Origin: Myoxocephalus aenaeus
Lineage: Eukaryota > Chordata > Actinopteri > Perciformes > Cottidae
Direction of reading: 5' to 3'
DNA length: 64,000 nucleotides
NCBI GenBank assembly: GCA_038501785.1
Contig: JBAMJR010000268.1
Location: 67,501 to 131,500 of the forward strand
This document shows positions 27,001 to 38,700 of this stretch, in pieces. How positions within the stretch are numbered: the first letter of the stretch is position 1; each line of letters begins with the position of its first letter. The position numbers and the translations under genes were made by a program. The notes beneath the pieces were generated by a model. It saw only the letters and a list, made by a program, of their open reading frames with translations. It was not told the DNA's origin and did no database searches.

Positions 27001-30000
27001 GTTTTCTTTAGGTGGATGAATAATTGTTTGTGATCCTTACGTCACGCATATGAACCGCCGATTCATTTTAACGTTAACCATCACAGTGTGAACTAAAGTT
27101 ATCCTCCAATATTCAGTAGAACATGTGATCAGGATGTCATGGATGTTCCTCTGATCATGTGACTTTTTAAACAACCAATCAGTGTTTAGACCAACAGGAG
27201 GAGAGCTAGTAACGTTAGCAGCACCGCTAACGCAGAACCAGCAGGAGGAGAGCTAGTAACGTTAGCAGCACCGCTAACGCAGAACCAGCAGGAGGAGAGC
27301 TAGTAACGTTAGCAGCACCGCTAACAGAGAACCAACAGGAGGAGAGCTAGTAACGTTAGCAGCACCGCTAACGGAGAACCAACAGGAGGAGAGCTAGTAA
27401 CGTTAGCAGCACCGCAAACGGAGAACCATCAGGAGGAGAGCTAGTAACGTTAGCAGCACCGCTAACAGAGAACCAACAGGAGGAGAGCTAGTAACGTTAG
27501 CAGCACCGCTAACAGAGAACCAACAGGAGGAGAGCTAGTAACGTTAGCAGCACCGCTAACGGAGAACCAACAGGAGGAGAGCTAGTAACGTTAGCAGCAC
27601 CGCTAACGGAGAACCAGCAGGAGGAGAGCTAGTAACGTTAGCAGCACCGCTAACAGAGAACCAACAGGAGGAGAGCTAGTAACGTTAGCAGCACCGCTAA
27701 CAGAGAACCAGGAGGAGGAGAGCTAGTAACGTTAGCAGCACCGCTAACGGAGAACCAGCAGGAGGAGAGCTAGTAACGTTAGCAGCTCCGCTAACAGAGA
27801 ACCAACAGGAGGAGAGCTAGTAACGTTAGCAGCACCGCTAACGGAGAACCAACAGGAGGAGAGCTAGTAACGTTAGCAGCACCGCTAACGGAGAACCAAC
27901 AGGAGGAGAGCTAGTAACGTTAGCAGCACCACTAACGGAGAACCAACAGGAGGAGAGCTAGTAACGTTAGCAGCACCGCTAACGGAGAACCAGCAGGAGG
28001 AGAGCTAGTAACGTTAGCAGCACCGCTAACAGAGAACCAACAGGAGGAGAGCTAGTAACGTTAGCAGCACCGCTAACAGAGAACCAACAGGAGGAGAGCT
28101 AGTAACGTTAGCAGCACCGCTAACGGAGAACCAGCAGGAGGAGAGCTAGTAACGTTAGCAGCACCGCTAACAGAGAACCAACAGGAGGAGAGCTAGTAAC
28201 GTTAGCAGCACCGCTAACGGAGAACCAACAGGAGGAGAGCTAGTAACGTTAGCAGCACCGCTAACGGAGAACCAGTGGAGGTTCACTTCGGTTACATTAT
28301 GATGCGTTCAGGCTCCGCTCAGTGAAAATGAGTACTGGCTGAAGGTAAATGATAACTTTCACATGTAATCTAGTAAAATTAGATTTTGGTGATGAAACTA
28401 ATTACAGTTGAATAAAGGAGATATTCTCACAATATAAATAGATATTAGAGATGAATTATGAGCTTTTTACACTAAACTCTAAGATTACGTCACAAAAAAA
28501 AACTACTAATGACCAGATTTATTTTTATAAATCCAATCATTTACTTCGTAAAAACTTTAATTGTGTGTTTTTATGAAGTAATAATGTTATAATCAAACCA
28601 CAAAGTTATCTGTATCCGTCCGTATGGATCGCTTTCTTCTTTCCTGCAGATCCGATCCGTGAGTTTTATGATCCGTTTCGCCGCAAATAATGAAAGTAAA
28701 AAAATAATTGTGCTCCCAAATTGAGCAAAACATTCTTCCCCCATGATTCTGTCATACGTTAAAAGCTCCCGGTCCTCGCCCCCCCCTCATCCTCATCCAC
28801 TCATAAACTACAACACCTACATGTCTGGGCCAGACGACGTGCGGCGCGAACATGAGCGACAGGTTGAAGGCGGACATCTTGTTCTTGTCCTGCTGCCTGG
28901 CGGTGTGGTAGAGCAGGTCCAGCAGCAGCTTGAGCAGCGACCGGTTGGCCTGAGGGAGCAGCAGGAAGAGCAGCTGCAGCGCCTCTATTTGACGCTCCTT
29001 GTTGGGTATCGCCGTCTTGTTGCCGCGCTCGTCAAACAGAGTCATATCTGGAGGCGGGGCAAGGAAGTGAAGACGTGATTAGATTTACTAAAATCGCGAC
29101 AATAAAGGGTTAAGCAACTGTCTGCGAGCAACACGGTTCATGCACATTGTTAATGTCCATGAGCAAACATTTAGTGAAGTCTGGGTGTGAACATGAGAAA
29201 GTGAGTAAATGTAGTATTTAAACTAACAATGAGAATACAAAGCATACAGTAAACCTTAAATGACTCAAATGAATGAGACAACAGTTTGATTAAAAGAATA
29301 AACATTTATATAGATGCCTGTATGTATGCCTGCTTATATTCTGAGTCTTTCTTTTAAAAGCATATTCATTATTTCAAACTCAGCGTAAATGAACGTCATG
29401 AACACATGAATATAACACATTTACATGACTTTTACTAAACTTTTTGGATTCTTTTTTTTTTCAAGGACTTTTCCAGGCCTGGAAATAAACATTTTAAAAC
29501 TCCATGAATTTTCCAGGTCTTCCATGACCGTAAGAACCCTGAATTTAAGAATTTGATTGGCATCTTTGAAGATGAATTTCAGAAGTCCTGCTTTGTAAAA
29601 TGCAACAATTTTTCTTGCTATAATGTCCAGCGAACGTTGCTTTTCTTTTTAAATCGTCCAGTATTCCTACCAGCTATCTTGAGGTGTGCGTGGAAGTGTC
29701 TGTGTGTGAGCAGAGGCTCGGGCAGCTCTCCCAGGAACGTCTTGAGCAGCGTGGCCACGTCGTTGGGGTGGAAGTCTCCGGACTTCAGGTCCACGTCGGC
29801 CCCGCTGTTGAGGAGGTCCTTCAGGGTCTGCTGCCGAACGCTGTTCCCCGGCACCCGGAACAGACCCTCGACGTGCAGATCTGAGTGTGCGAGATAAGAT
29901 AAGAGAATCCTTTATTAGTCCTGCAGTGGGGATATTGCAGGATTACAGCAGCAGAGCACACAAGAGACACATGGTAAATAAAAATCTAGTCATATAAATA

Positions 30001-31536
30001 AACAGTAAAACAGTAAAGAAGAATACAGTAGCAATATTAAATATACAGACGAAATAAAAAAGTATATAAAAGTACTTAAATGTATTATATATTGCACCAG
30101 ATGAACGTAATTAAAGTGGCCAAAGTGATTACAGTGTTCTCGGTGGGTGTCAGCAAGTAAGAGCATAAAACATTTGATAATTCCAAACCAGTTTGGGTTT
30201 AATTACACGTGTGCTCACTCATTCTTGTCAATTTTTATTTTTTTATTCCAGCTAAAAGTAATATGCTGTGGTAGTAAGAAACTGATGGCAGACTAAAAAG
30301 GTTGTTCATGGTTTAAAAGCAATCATTGGTGTAATATTTATTTTATTACTTGAGGATTTTGTTCTTTTAACACCAGCAAGCGGTTACGAACGTTCGCTCT
30401 GGAGATAATTAACATTCACATATATTTTGAGTGTTTAGATGACTCACTTTTGCTGAGGTACTCAATGAGCTGGTAGATCTGTGCAATGCAGCTCTCAGTC
30501 AGCGGGGTTCCAAACACAACACCTTTATCTGAAAGGATTAGGAGGAGATGAGGGTTAATATTAAGTTACTGTCAAAGCGCCGCCATTTCTGCTACATTCA
30601 GGGTTCAGACACATTTTCCATGACTTTAAACCAAATGTCCATGACCAAACATTTAGTGAAATCTGGGTGTAAACATGAAAAAGTGAGTAAATGTAGTATT
30701 TAAACTAACAATGAGAATACAAAGCATACAGTAAACCTTAAATGACTCAAATGAATGAGACAATAGTTTGATTAAAAGAATAAACATTTATATAGATGCC
30801 TGTATGTATGCCTGCTTATATTTTGAGTCTTTCTTTTAAAAGCATATTCATTATTTCAAACTCAGCGTAAATGAACGTCATGAACACATGAATATGACAC
30901 ATTTACATGACTTTTACTAAACTTTTGGGATTTAATTTCTTTCAAGGACTTTTCTATTTTAAAATTCCATGACTTCTCCAGGTTTTTCATGACCGTAAGA
31001 ACCCTGAACATTTGCACTACAGTCGGTCAGTCTCATCACAAACAAAGAAAACACAGATTTACACCTGATATTAAGGCTAAGAAACTAATCTGACGGGATC
31101 TCATAGGTCACGTTTAGGAACGTATCGGTACACAAGATCAGACATCCTTCAGCGTGTTGAAAATCAAATTGTAAATATCAAATCGTGGACAAAAGCAGAG
31201 GGCGATGTTCACTGTGGCTGGTGGTGATTTCTAGACGTCATCTAGTTGACCTCTGACCTTTGCGTTTGAGGAAGTTGAAGGAGCGAAAGAAGCCTCCGTT
31301 TCCGCCTGTTGGGGTCTTGGGGCTTTCCTCGCCAAGGAGCTGCGCGAACTCCGTCCCGGGAAGATCGATGAGGCGAGTGATGTTGCTCAGCACCAGCTCC
31401 AGGAAGACATCGGGGTTCTCGTGGCGGAGTTTTTCCACGAAGAAGTCCGGGTTGAAGATGACCGGCGGTCGGCCAGCGCGAGAGCCCCCCGGTGATTCCT
31501 CATGATTGATCACCATACTGCACACTGTACCTCTGA

Positions 31537-31595
<59 letters not shown>

Positions 31596-32808
31596 GATCT
31601 TTAACTGTTTCCCCCTCGTATTGGAGATGACGTCATACAGAAATGATTAAAAAACACATGCTACTTAATCTTAAAAATCCACAGATTTGTGAATGCTTCC
31701 AAAACTAGTGGATCTAAATAATGAGGGATATTTTATTAAATTGCATATGAATTCAAATGTGTGTGTACACAGAATACATGCTGTGTCAAATAGCCCAAGA
31801 GGATATAACCATGATGACGTTGTCATTGGGATTATTTTTCCCTTAGACTTTAATAATAATAATAATAACAACTTTATTAAGATAGCGCCGATAAAAACAA
31901 AGTTTACAAATTTCTCTACAGATAAGAAAAGCATAGTCATACATAACTTATATACCGGTAAACAAAAAGGACCATGAATACAACAAAACCAAACAAATAA
32001 CCAAAAAGAGCAAATGGTGTAGAAAACAAACAAACAAATAAATAAAATAAACAAACAAAAAACAGGGGAACAGAGGAACTGCATAATAGATCATAAAAGG
32101 ACATAACAAAACATTTAAAAAGCTGCTTCCATCGCTACAAAAAGACAACATTTAAATTGTCTAATAATCGTTATAACACCCCTTTAAAAGTTAATTTCAG
32201 CTCATCTTAAACCACTACAAGCTGAACAAAGACAGGAAGTGATGCAGGGCTTATTGATGTACCTGTAACGTACACACAGTTATGCAAAACACAGGAGCAG
32301 TGGTTTAATTCCACAGCACTGCATCGCTAACCTAATGTCAGTGAAATGATCCTAGCTAACGTAAAGTGTTCTTAGATGACGCGCAACGACGTAACGTCAG
32401 TTTGCCCAAACGGTAGCTGACGTAAAGACCCCTCAGCTAAGCTAACAGTGGTGACGTCGGCCAACGAAAGCTGATAACTCCCACTTAAAATAAATACATA
32501 ATATAAATGAACATTAAATCGCTAGTTTGGCCCGTTACGTTGTAGATAACTGACCTAACGTCCAGCTCCGTTACCGTAAAAATGACGGCTGACGTCAGAG
32601 AGGGACAGCGCTCGTCAAGCAGCCTCGCTAACGTAACGTACGTTCACCCGGCTTCAAATGCCGAAAAAGCTACGCTTTAGCCGCGAGTCAAGCTCCCACC
32701 GTGTGAACGTCCATGACCTTTAAAACGTACGAACGAATAAACGCGAGCCTCCATTCGTTCTTACCTTCTGTTGTGTGTGTTTTCGTCCACATCTTTACCC
32801 GCAGCCAT
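22892..32808 (-). CDS. arhgap19: arhgap19, Rho GTPase-activating protein 19, 12 coding exons, 521 aa
   Basis: It stimulates GTP hydrolysis by Rho-family GTPases; mammalian ARHGAP19 acts on RhoA in cell division. Exons, 5' to 3': 32765-32808, 31258-31532, 30448-30528, 29671-29880, 28821-29047, 26555-26641, 26323-26388, 25235-25426, 25045-25152, 24229-24342, 23542-23643, 22892-22951. All borders are GT/AG, the phases agree and the sum is 1566 nt including TAG. The protein shows the family N-terminus (FNPDFFVEKLRHENPD, SNITRLIDLPG). The RhoGAP domain spans about residues 110-310, with the arginine finger in GLFRVPGN at R142 and the conserved NKMSAFNLSLMFAPHV. A basic RSRSFGGLIK segment in the tail matches the human region reported as a kinase target. 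The last two exons are least certain. Human ARHGAP19 is about 494 aa. Confidence 0.93.
22955..23215. repeat. GA-rich (CT on gene strand) tract next to arhgap19 terminal exon
   Basis: GA runs with GGG and AAG interruptions fill 260 bp. On the arhgap19 strand they form a continuous CT-rich tract ending at the CTCTCTCAG acceptor of the last exon (22951), so the microsatellite serves as polypyrimidine tract. The resulting Ser/Leu-Arg/Glu open frames are not genes. Confidence 0.93.
23740..24079. repeat. AT-rich block with CA and TA microsatellites, arhgap19 intron 10-11 region
   Basis: Degenerate TA/ATTTAAATATGAT units lead into CA (about 23997-24021) and then a long TA run to 24079. The block lies 150 bp from exon 10 on its downstream side. 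Confidence 0.9.
24694..24763. repeat. 70-bp perfect palindrome (34-nt arms, 2-nt centre)
   Basis: The left arm starts GCTAATGCTGCGTTCACATC and ends GCGTTGCGAA. The right arm is its exact reverse complement, separated only by TT. It lies in arhgap19 intron 9. The arm resembles terminal inverted repeats of fish MITEs, so it may be two TIRs left after deletion of the element's interior. Confidence 0.95.
25773..26080. mobile_element. TIR element with an AGC/AGCTAGC repeat core (308 bp)
   Basis: The ends TACCGTAAAAGTCGGG and CCCGACTTTTACGGTA are perfect inverted repeats. Similarity extends about 35-50 bp inward (ACAAGCCGCT; GTCAGTGTCCC). The middle (about 25905-26025) is built of GGGGAGCTAGCAGCAGCAG units. 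No transposase is present and no clear target duplication beyond a possible GTAC. It lies in arhgap19 intron 7. Confidence 0.75.
27193..28275. repeat. 47-bp minisatellite, about 23 copies, in arhgap19 intron 5
   Basis: Each unit runs AGGAGGAGAGCTAGTAACG, GTTAGCAGCACCGCTAAC, then GGAGAACCAA/CAG. The part GTTAGC-AGCACC-GCTAAC is a perfect 6-bp stem with a 6-nt loop. Copies differ mainly at one site (AACGG, AACAG or AACGC) and at CAACAGG, CAGCAGG or CAGGAGG, which lets duplication blocks be traced. There are no unique spacers, so this is not a CRISPR-like array. Confidence 0.97.
29130..29541. mobile_element. hAT-like MITE copy in arhgap19 intron 4
   Basis: About 90 percent or more alike by eye to 30599-31006 over ATTTAGTGAA(A/G)TCTGGGTGT through CATGACCGTAAGAACCCTG. 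Its right end is GAACCCTG at 29541; the left end is decayed. Confidence 0.7.
29893..30130 (-). mobile_element. LINE 3'-end fragment, antisense
   Basis: The sequence begins AGATAAGATAAGAGAATCC followed by TTTATTAGTCCTGCAGTGGG, the reverse complement of a common fish LINE tail ending in TCTTATCT repeats. No coding sequence is retained. It lies in arhgap19 intron 3, immediately after the exon 4 acceptor. The identification is from memory of such tails. Confidence 0.5.
30599..31006. mobile_element. hAT-like MITE copy in arhgap19 intron 2
   Basis: It is bounded by CAGGGTTC and GAACCCTG and contains subterminal TTTTCCATGACTTTAAA and its inverted counterpart. It lies in the intron next to the other copy (29130-29541), in the same orientation. 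No clean 8-bp duplication could be read. Confidence 0.72.
31538..31592. repeat. (CA)n microsatellite at the arhgap19 exon 2 acceptor
   Basis: On the gene strand this is a TG repeat running to within 4 nt of the CCTCAG acceptor. Exon 2 therefore lacks an ordinary polypyrimidine tract and depends on a TG-rich one. Confidence 0.9.
31593..32764 (-). other. arhgap19: arhgap19 intron 1
   Basis: The part nearer exon 2 is A/T-rich and holds (AAT)n near 31855. The part near exon 1 (32330-32700) is rich in TAACGT/CTAACG words. It contains one perfect palindromic CRE, TGACGTCA, at 32590-32597, plus GACGTCGG near 32454. No coding sequence was seen. Confidence 0.6.
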
Positions 32809-32935
32809 GTTCCGTTTGAATCCTCCGCTGTTGTCCCTCAGGCCCCGCCCACCTCGTTGGCCATTGGTCGTTCTTCGAACGTTGGGGCTGATTTGCACGC
32901 CCCCGCGCTGTGATTGGTCGGTTTGAACTCGGTAG
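32809..32935 (-). promoter_or_regulatory. arhgap19: Proximal promoter of arhgap19: two CCAAT boxes, GC box, CHR-like motif
   Basis: Upstream of the start codon the minus strand carries CCAAT at 32867-32863 and 32917-32913 (50 bp apart), a GGGCGGGGCC Sp1-type box at about 32850-32841 and TTCAAA (CHR-like) at 32820-32815, with another at 32927-32922. There is no TATA box. Paired CCAAT boxes with a CHR near the start site are typical of genes peaking in G2/M, which fits a cytokinesis regulator. The motif reading is direct; the regulatory role is inference. Confidence 0.5.
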
Positions 32936-33834
32936 CTTCATCGGGAGGAAAGGACATAAACATAAAGAAAAAGTGCTCATGAATAACACTCAACAGCACC
33001 ACATGCAAAAGCACATTTCATCACATTTATTTAGTAATAAAAAATGAATTAAAACACATTTATTTCATCATGTTGTATCATGCAGAGAAGAAGTAACTAA
33101 AAGCTACAAAGTTGCAGAGCTCCAAAACTAAAAATGCCCTCAAAATATCATTTTTTTTTTTTACAAATTTGGATTGTCATTATGGTGAATGCATCTATGT
33201 ACTAATTTAATTGAACTGGAAACATAAGAAATTAAGAAAGCTTAGAAGGCTTCAGATAATATTGTCTAATATGTGTGAAATGTCCCATGTAACTTAAAGG
33301 TTAATTATTGTTACATTCTAATTAAGTGATCATATCTTTAGGCATACTTGTTATGTCCAGTCTTGTTATGAAGAAACATTTGTCATATCTTTCCAAAACA
33401 CAAATGTGAAGCGGACAAAATGAGGAAATAATGGTGTTACAACAGGTAAATGTTATGCAAGATTTTAGAGTGAATCTTTCGGATTAAGTCCAAAACATAG
33501 AATAAAAAAGTTCATATTACTATTGTGAACATAAGCCCACCCACCATATCACTGATGATTATACGAAATAAAAGCTTCACATAAAAACAGCTACTAGTGA
33601 ACATTTTAATATGAATGAGTATTTTAGCAATTGTGGCACCTCCCTGTGGCCAGAATAGGTAGTGCTGTTCTGAGCAGGTCGCTGTACACTATACTGTACA
33701 TGATTGCATGTCAAGACCTTTGTGTTCTCTGGAAGGTGAATCCTACTGACTTTAGCGGCCACCTGACTTTTAGAGGGTCATGAGATGACATCCTGTTATT
33801 TCTATAAACTATATTTTCAGAAGTTGATGCATCG
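32936..33834. other. Intergenic sequence between arhgap19 and the first CD22-like gene
   Basis: About 0.9 kb of A/T-rich sequence without repeats or coding exons that I can recognise. arhgap19 (minus) and the receptor gene (plus) diverge from here. Confidence 0.6.
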
Positions 33835-33853
33835 TTGACATCATTAATAAAGA

Positions 33854-33863
33854 AAAGAGGAAG
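33854..33863 (+). promoter_or_regulatory. PU.1/Spi-B-like purine box upstream of CD22-like gene 1
   Basis: AAAGAGGAAG, an Ets/PU.1-type motif, lies about 165 bp before the ATG and is retained at the same place in the paralogue (61847-61856). No TATA box is evident, as in many leukocyte genes. A function is inferred only. Confidence 0.3.
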
Positions 33864-34026
33864 GAAGCCAGGCCGGTTTTAAATAGCCTGATAACTGTTC
33901 AACATAACCACAGAAGACAGAAGCTGACTTCAAGACAACACCCTCCTTTTTAATGTAGAAATGTTCACGGTGACTTAAGACATAAAGTGTTTTAATCTTC
34001 CTGTGATTCAACAGAGAGGAGCAGCT

Positions 34027-35652
34027 ATGAGTTCAACAGCAGCCAGTGGATTCGTTTTCCTCCTTCTCTCTGTACAAGGTACTGTACATCTATATTTATA
34101 TGTGAGGCCGTTAGTGCAGCTCAGAAAAACAGAGGAAGCTGTGTTTTTAGTTAAGAAACTGATTTTATATTATAAAATGTGGTGCAAGATTCACTTTTCT
34201 TTCTTTAGATTGAAGTCTTGACAGGACGACCAACACAGAGCTGTTTTTAACTCCAGCAGCATCTCTGTACACTTTAACTTTAACATTATAAACTTTATAA
34301 ACTGAAGAATTGTGCACCATCAAAGACAGTAAAGTTGTGTTTATGTGGATGAAAGTAATGACTGTACGAACATTAACAAAGAAAACATGCTCTGAATAAT
34401 TAGTTTAGTAAAATTCATCCTATTGAGGAACTTCCTACAATCGTTCAGCCAGCGTCTCCATTCATGAGACAGAGAGGCTGTAACAGCGTCTCTTAAAGGG
34501 GAAGTAATGTTTCTTTCTTGTCATTCTAAGGGTCAATTCCAATCTCCACCCTTACGGACTCACGGACTTTGAGGCGCGCTCCCGCGAAGTCCGTGAGGGT
34601 TTAGGGGTGTCCCATTGTCACATCGTAGAGTGCTCGAGGCTCTCTGGCAGACATTTTGAGCCCTTTATGATCCCTTTCCGTAAGTCAGCATTAGATGCTG
34701 ACTTCGCCTAAGGGAATTACCCACAGTTCATAGCAATGTGACGTTAAACACGCAGTTCCCAATGGAAGCATGAAGACGTAAAAAAAAAAAAGGTAAACAA
34801 AGAGACACGTGGGCGTTTAGCTCGATAAAATACACTATAACATTACGGATTAAAGATGGAACATAAAAATACATGAAATCAGAGGAATGCAAGCAGAACA
34901 TATATTTATAAATATTTTGTTTACATTCATCAAACATTTCGTTTTGACAAAAACAAGTAAATATATCATCTAAAATGACTTCTCATCTCGTGAGGAAGAC
35001 GTTCAAATCAGTGAATAAAAAGTATAAAATAAATACACAATATGTTTTATGTCGTCACGTGATATGTTGCAGCAAAGTGCTGTCCCATTCATATTCACAC
35101 CAGTTCAAGCCCTCACAGCCTCTCACACTCAGCCACTTAGCAGCTGACGTCAGTGAGTGCCTGAGGGTTCAGGGCTTGAGGGTTTAGGGTGGAGATTGGA
35201 ATTGACCCTAAGTCTCTTCCTGGTTGGTTTGTGTCTCTTTGAGTGACAGTTTGTCGGCTCCTCAGAGGCCCAGGGGCCCAAAGAGGAGCCATGTCGGTGA
35301 TCTTCTCATAGAAATAGAAATCCTTTTTATTTGTCATAGTACATACATACATGAAATGTGTTCTCTGCATTTAACCCATCCTTGGTATCTTAGGGAGCAG
35401 TGGGCTGCCCTGAGTGGCGCCCGGGGAGCAATTTAGGGTTCAGTGTCTTGCTCAGGGACACTTTGACATGTGAGCTATGGGGGGACTGGGGATCGAGCCG
35501 GCTGCCTTGTGGTTGCGGGACGTCCACTCATCCCCCTGAGCTACAGCCGCCCTCAACAATCACCATTAAACTCAGTGAACAACAACAGAGACTTCAACCT
35601 TCAATAGTTTCCCACCGTCAAGCACCAACCAGCAGAGAGCGCTGCTGGAGCT

Positions 35653-35708
<56 letters not shown>

Positions 35709-38700
35709 GTATTCTTTTAGCAGATTACTGGAGTGTTACAGTTCATTAATTCACTGCCAGATGTGGAAAAGTTAGATTTGGGGGTTTTAGAAGAGTAATT
35801 TAATCTGAAGTGTGTGTTTGTGTCGACTTTTTAAAGTCTTTACCAGTGAAATGTTTAAAAAAGCCCTCTGTCAGAGATCTGTTATCTACATTTCACACCT
35901 CAGAGTTCTTCATTTCTCAGCAGCAGCCTGACCACAGACAGAAAACCACAGAGCAAAAAGACTCTTTTTCCCATGAACTGCACCCTTCTAATATTTAATC
36001 TTCAGCTTTTTAAAATCATATTAACTGTGTTTAAGTTGACAGGTTCAATACATTGCTGTTCTTTCCACCTGCAGAGATCATGTGTACACCGTTGACTCTT
36101 TCTTTACTTTATACATCTTTATCTACAGTATAACCCTTTTTAAAACAGACAAAAGTCCCCAACAAAGAAGTAAAGATATATAAAGAAACGTGACACAATA
36201 AATCTTCCTTCAGATAAACTTTGTCTCTCACTGACTTAAAGTGGGATGTTCTGAGTAACGTAGCTTCACACACTGAAGCTCCTTCACTACATGAGAGTCT
36301 GTCCTCTGATGTTGTTCTGAGTGTGACTGGTTCCTGATGTGCTCTGTTGTGTTACAGTGATACAGAGTCAGGGTGGATGGGGAGTGACCTACACTCTTCC
36401 TAAGGTCTGTGGTGTGAAAGGATCAACAGTGGAGATAGACTGCACCTTCACATACCCATCTAGAATAAAGGCCGGTGACATCAGAAACAGATTCTGGTTC
36501 ACTAAAGAGAAAGATGGTGAACCTGTGGATCTGATGACAGACTCTGAGTATTCAGGTCGTGTGGTGAACAGATGTTATGAGAAGACTTGCATTCTGATCA
36601 TCACAGACCTGAGAGAGAGCGACTCAGCTGAGTACAAGTTCATGATCACAACAAACCAACCAGGAGAGAAATATACTGGTTCACCTGGAGTCACTTTGTC
36701 TTTAACAGGTAACATTTTAATTCACATGTTAATCATCTACAAAGGTTCAACTAGAAAAATAGAATATAAATGTTTTGTTTGTATGTGAAAGCACGTACTA
36801 ATTATTGGATGTCTAGAAGAACTTAGTCAAACAACTTCTCTCGTTCTCCGAATTTATTTATTTATTACACATTGCACATAGTGCACATTATTTATTATTT
36901 TAAGTAAAGTAACAAGTGCTGCAGTCTTGATAGCAGGGAGTCGTCCAGTCAACACGCAGGTTGACCGTCCAAAAAAAAAAGAACAGCCGGAAGTTCGGCT
37001 CTTTAATACACGGTTTTCCGTCATGAACATCTAACATTTAATTGGCTCTAACATTTCTAAGAGGAGGAGAATCGTGTCCTCATCTTTTCTCACAGGACTG
37101 AACGTGCAACGACCAGTCTGCTTCCCTAATGTCAACATACTGATAAACAGGTGTGAGTGTTGTGGTGCAGAGCGTGGAACCTTGAGGAACGTTTCTCACA
37201 GAAACTTCTCACAGACAGTATCTGTTAAACTGACCTCGCACAACCTGAACTCTAATAGACAGAAGAATAATGAAATGAAGAATATCTACAGAATATAACG
37301 ATTTGTATTATCAATCCCCCTTTTTACATAATTTATTATGTAAACTAAACAATAATATAAATCTACAAGAATGGACTGTATCAGTTCATAACTATGTGTG
37401 TTAATTATTTAACAGAGTGGAAATCTCTAACACCTTAAACTCATACCGATATTCTAAAAAAGTTATAAAAAGCTACAGCCGCCCCTCAAGTTATGTTATC
37501 AACAATCATCAGGAACCAATTGTTGATTTAATTGATCCTTCTACCTGTAAACATTGATTGGATTATTTATTCTTTATTACACCACATCTAGGAAAAACCT
37601 GTAATAACCTGGATTATAAGCATTATTACACAATAATCACTTTACTATCCCAACCCCTTCATCCATGGGAGGAAACCAGTCAGCATAGTGTTGCTGCAAA
37701 CTATGAATATTTATGTTCCCTTAATTAACAACTAATTTGAATACTTTGATATTCATATTATTTAATTTTCCCGCAAAATTTGAAATCCTATAAAGAGTTA
37801 TAAAATGTTCTAAAACGTTTTTATTATCTGTATCTAAATGTTGCTTTTATTTGCTTTGATGACACCCCTAAATCTTAATGACCAGTTGAACAAAAATAAT
37901 TATAATCTGCATTGAACAGTTACTCAAGTATTTAGATTGAATCTCTCTTTTATCACTGCGCTTTTTGCTGTCTTTTAGAGTGCCGTTTACTAAAAGAACT
38001 ATACAAAATGTCTATCTTTATAATAACCTACATATACCTATTCTTACAATGCCCTATATATACATATTCCCCCTTTGATAATATAAATCGTTATATTCTG
38101 TAGATATTCTTCATTTCATTATTTTTCTGTCCATTACAGTTCAGGTTGTGCGAGGTCAGTTTCTGTGAGAAACGTTCCTCAAGGTTCCACGCTCTGCACC
38201 ACAACACTCACACCTGTTCATCAGTATGTTGACATTAGGGAAGCAGACTGGTCGTTGCACGTTCCAGTCCTGTGAGAAAAGATGAGGACACGATTCTCCT
38301 CCTCTTAGAAATGTTAGAGCCAATTAAATGTTAGATGTTCATGACGGAAAACCGTGTATTAAAGAGCCGAACTTCCGGCTGTTCGTGTTTTTTTGAACAG
38401 TCAACCTGCGTGTTGACTGGACGACTCCCTGCTATCAAGACTGCAGCACTTGTTACTTTACTTGTGATCAAGGACAATAAATTCAGAGAACGAGAGAAGT
38501 TGTTTGACTAAGTTCTTCTGGAGGCTACACCAGGCATCCAATAATTAGTACGCACTTTCATATGTTGACAGTTTAATAAAATAACTTTCCTGTTCCTTCT
38601 TCTCAGATCCAGGTCTCCAGGTGAAGGTGAGCAGGTCAGATTCTAACAGGGTGAATCTGACGTGTCTCAGCAGTTATGTTCTGCCTGATGATCCGTCCTA

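Noticed and set aside
27193..28275. CRISPR-like regular spacing
   Set aside because: Units are continuous tandem copies without unique spacers, in an intron of a vertebrate gene.
37074..37298. 74-codon frame in intron 2 of CD22-like gene 1
   Set aside because: Lies wholly within the left inverted arm of the foldback element and is not preserved in the right arm.
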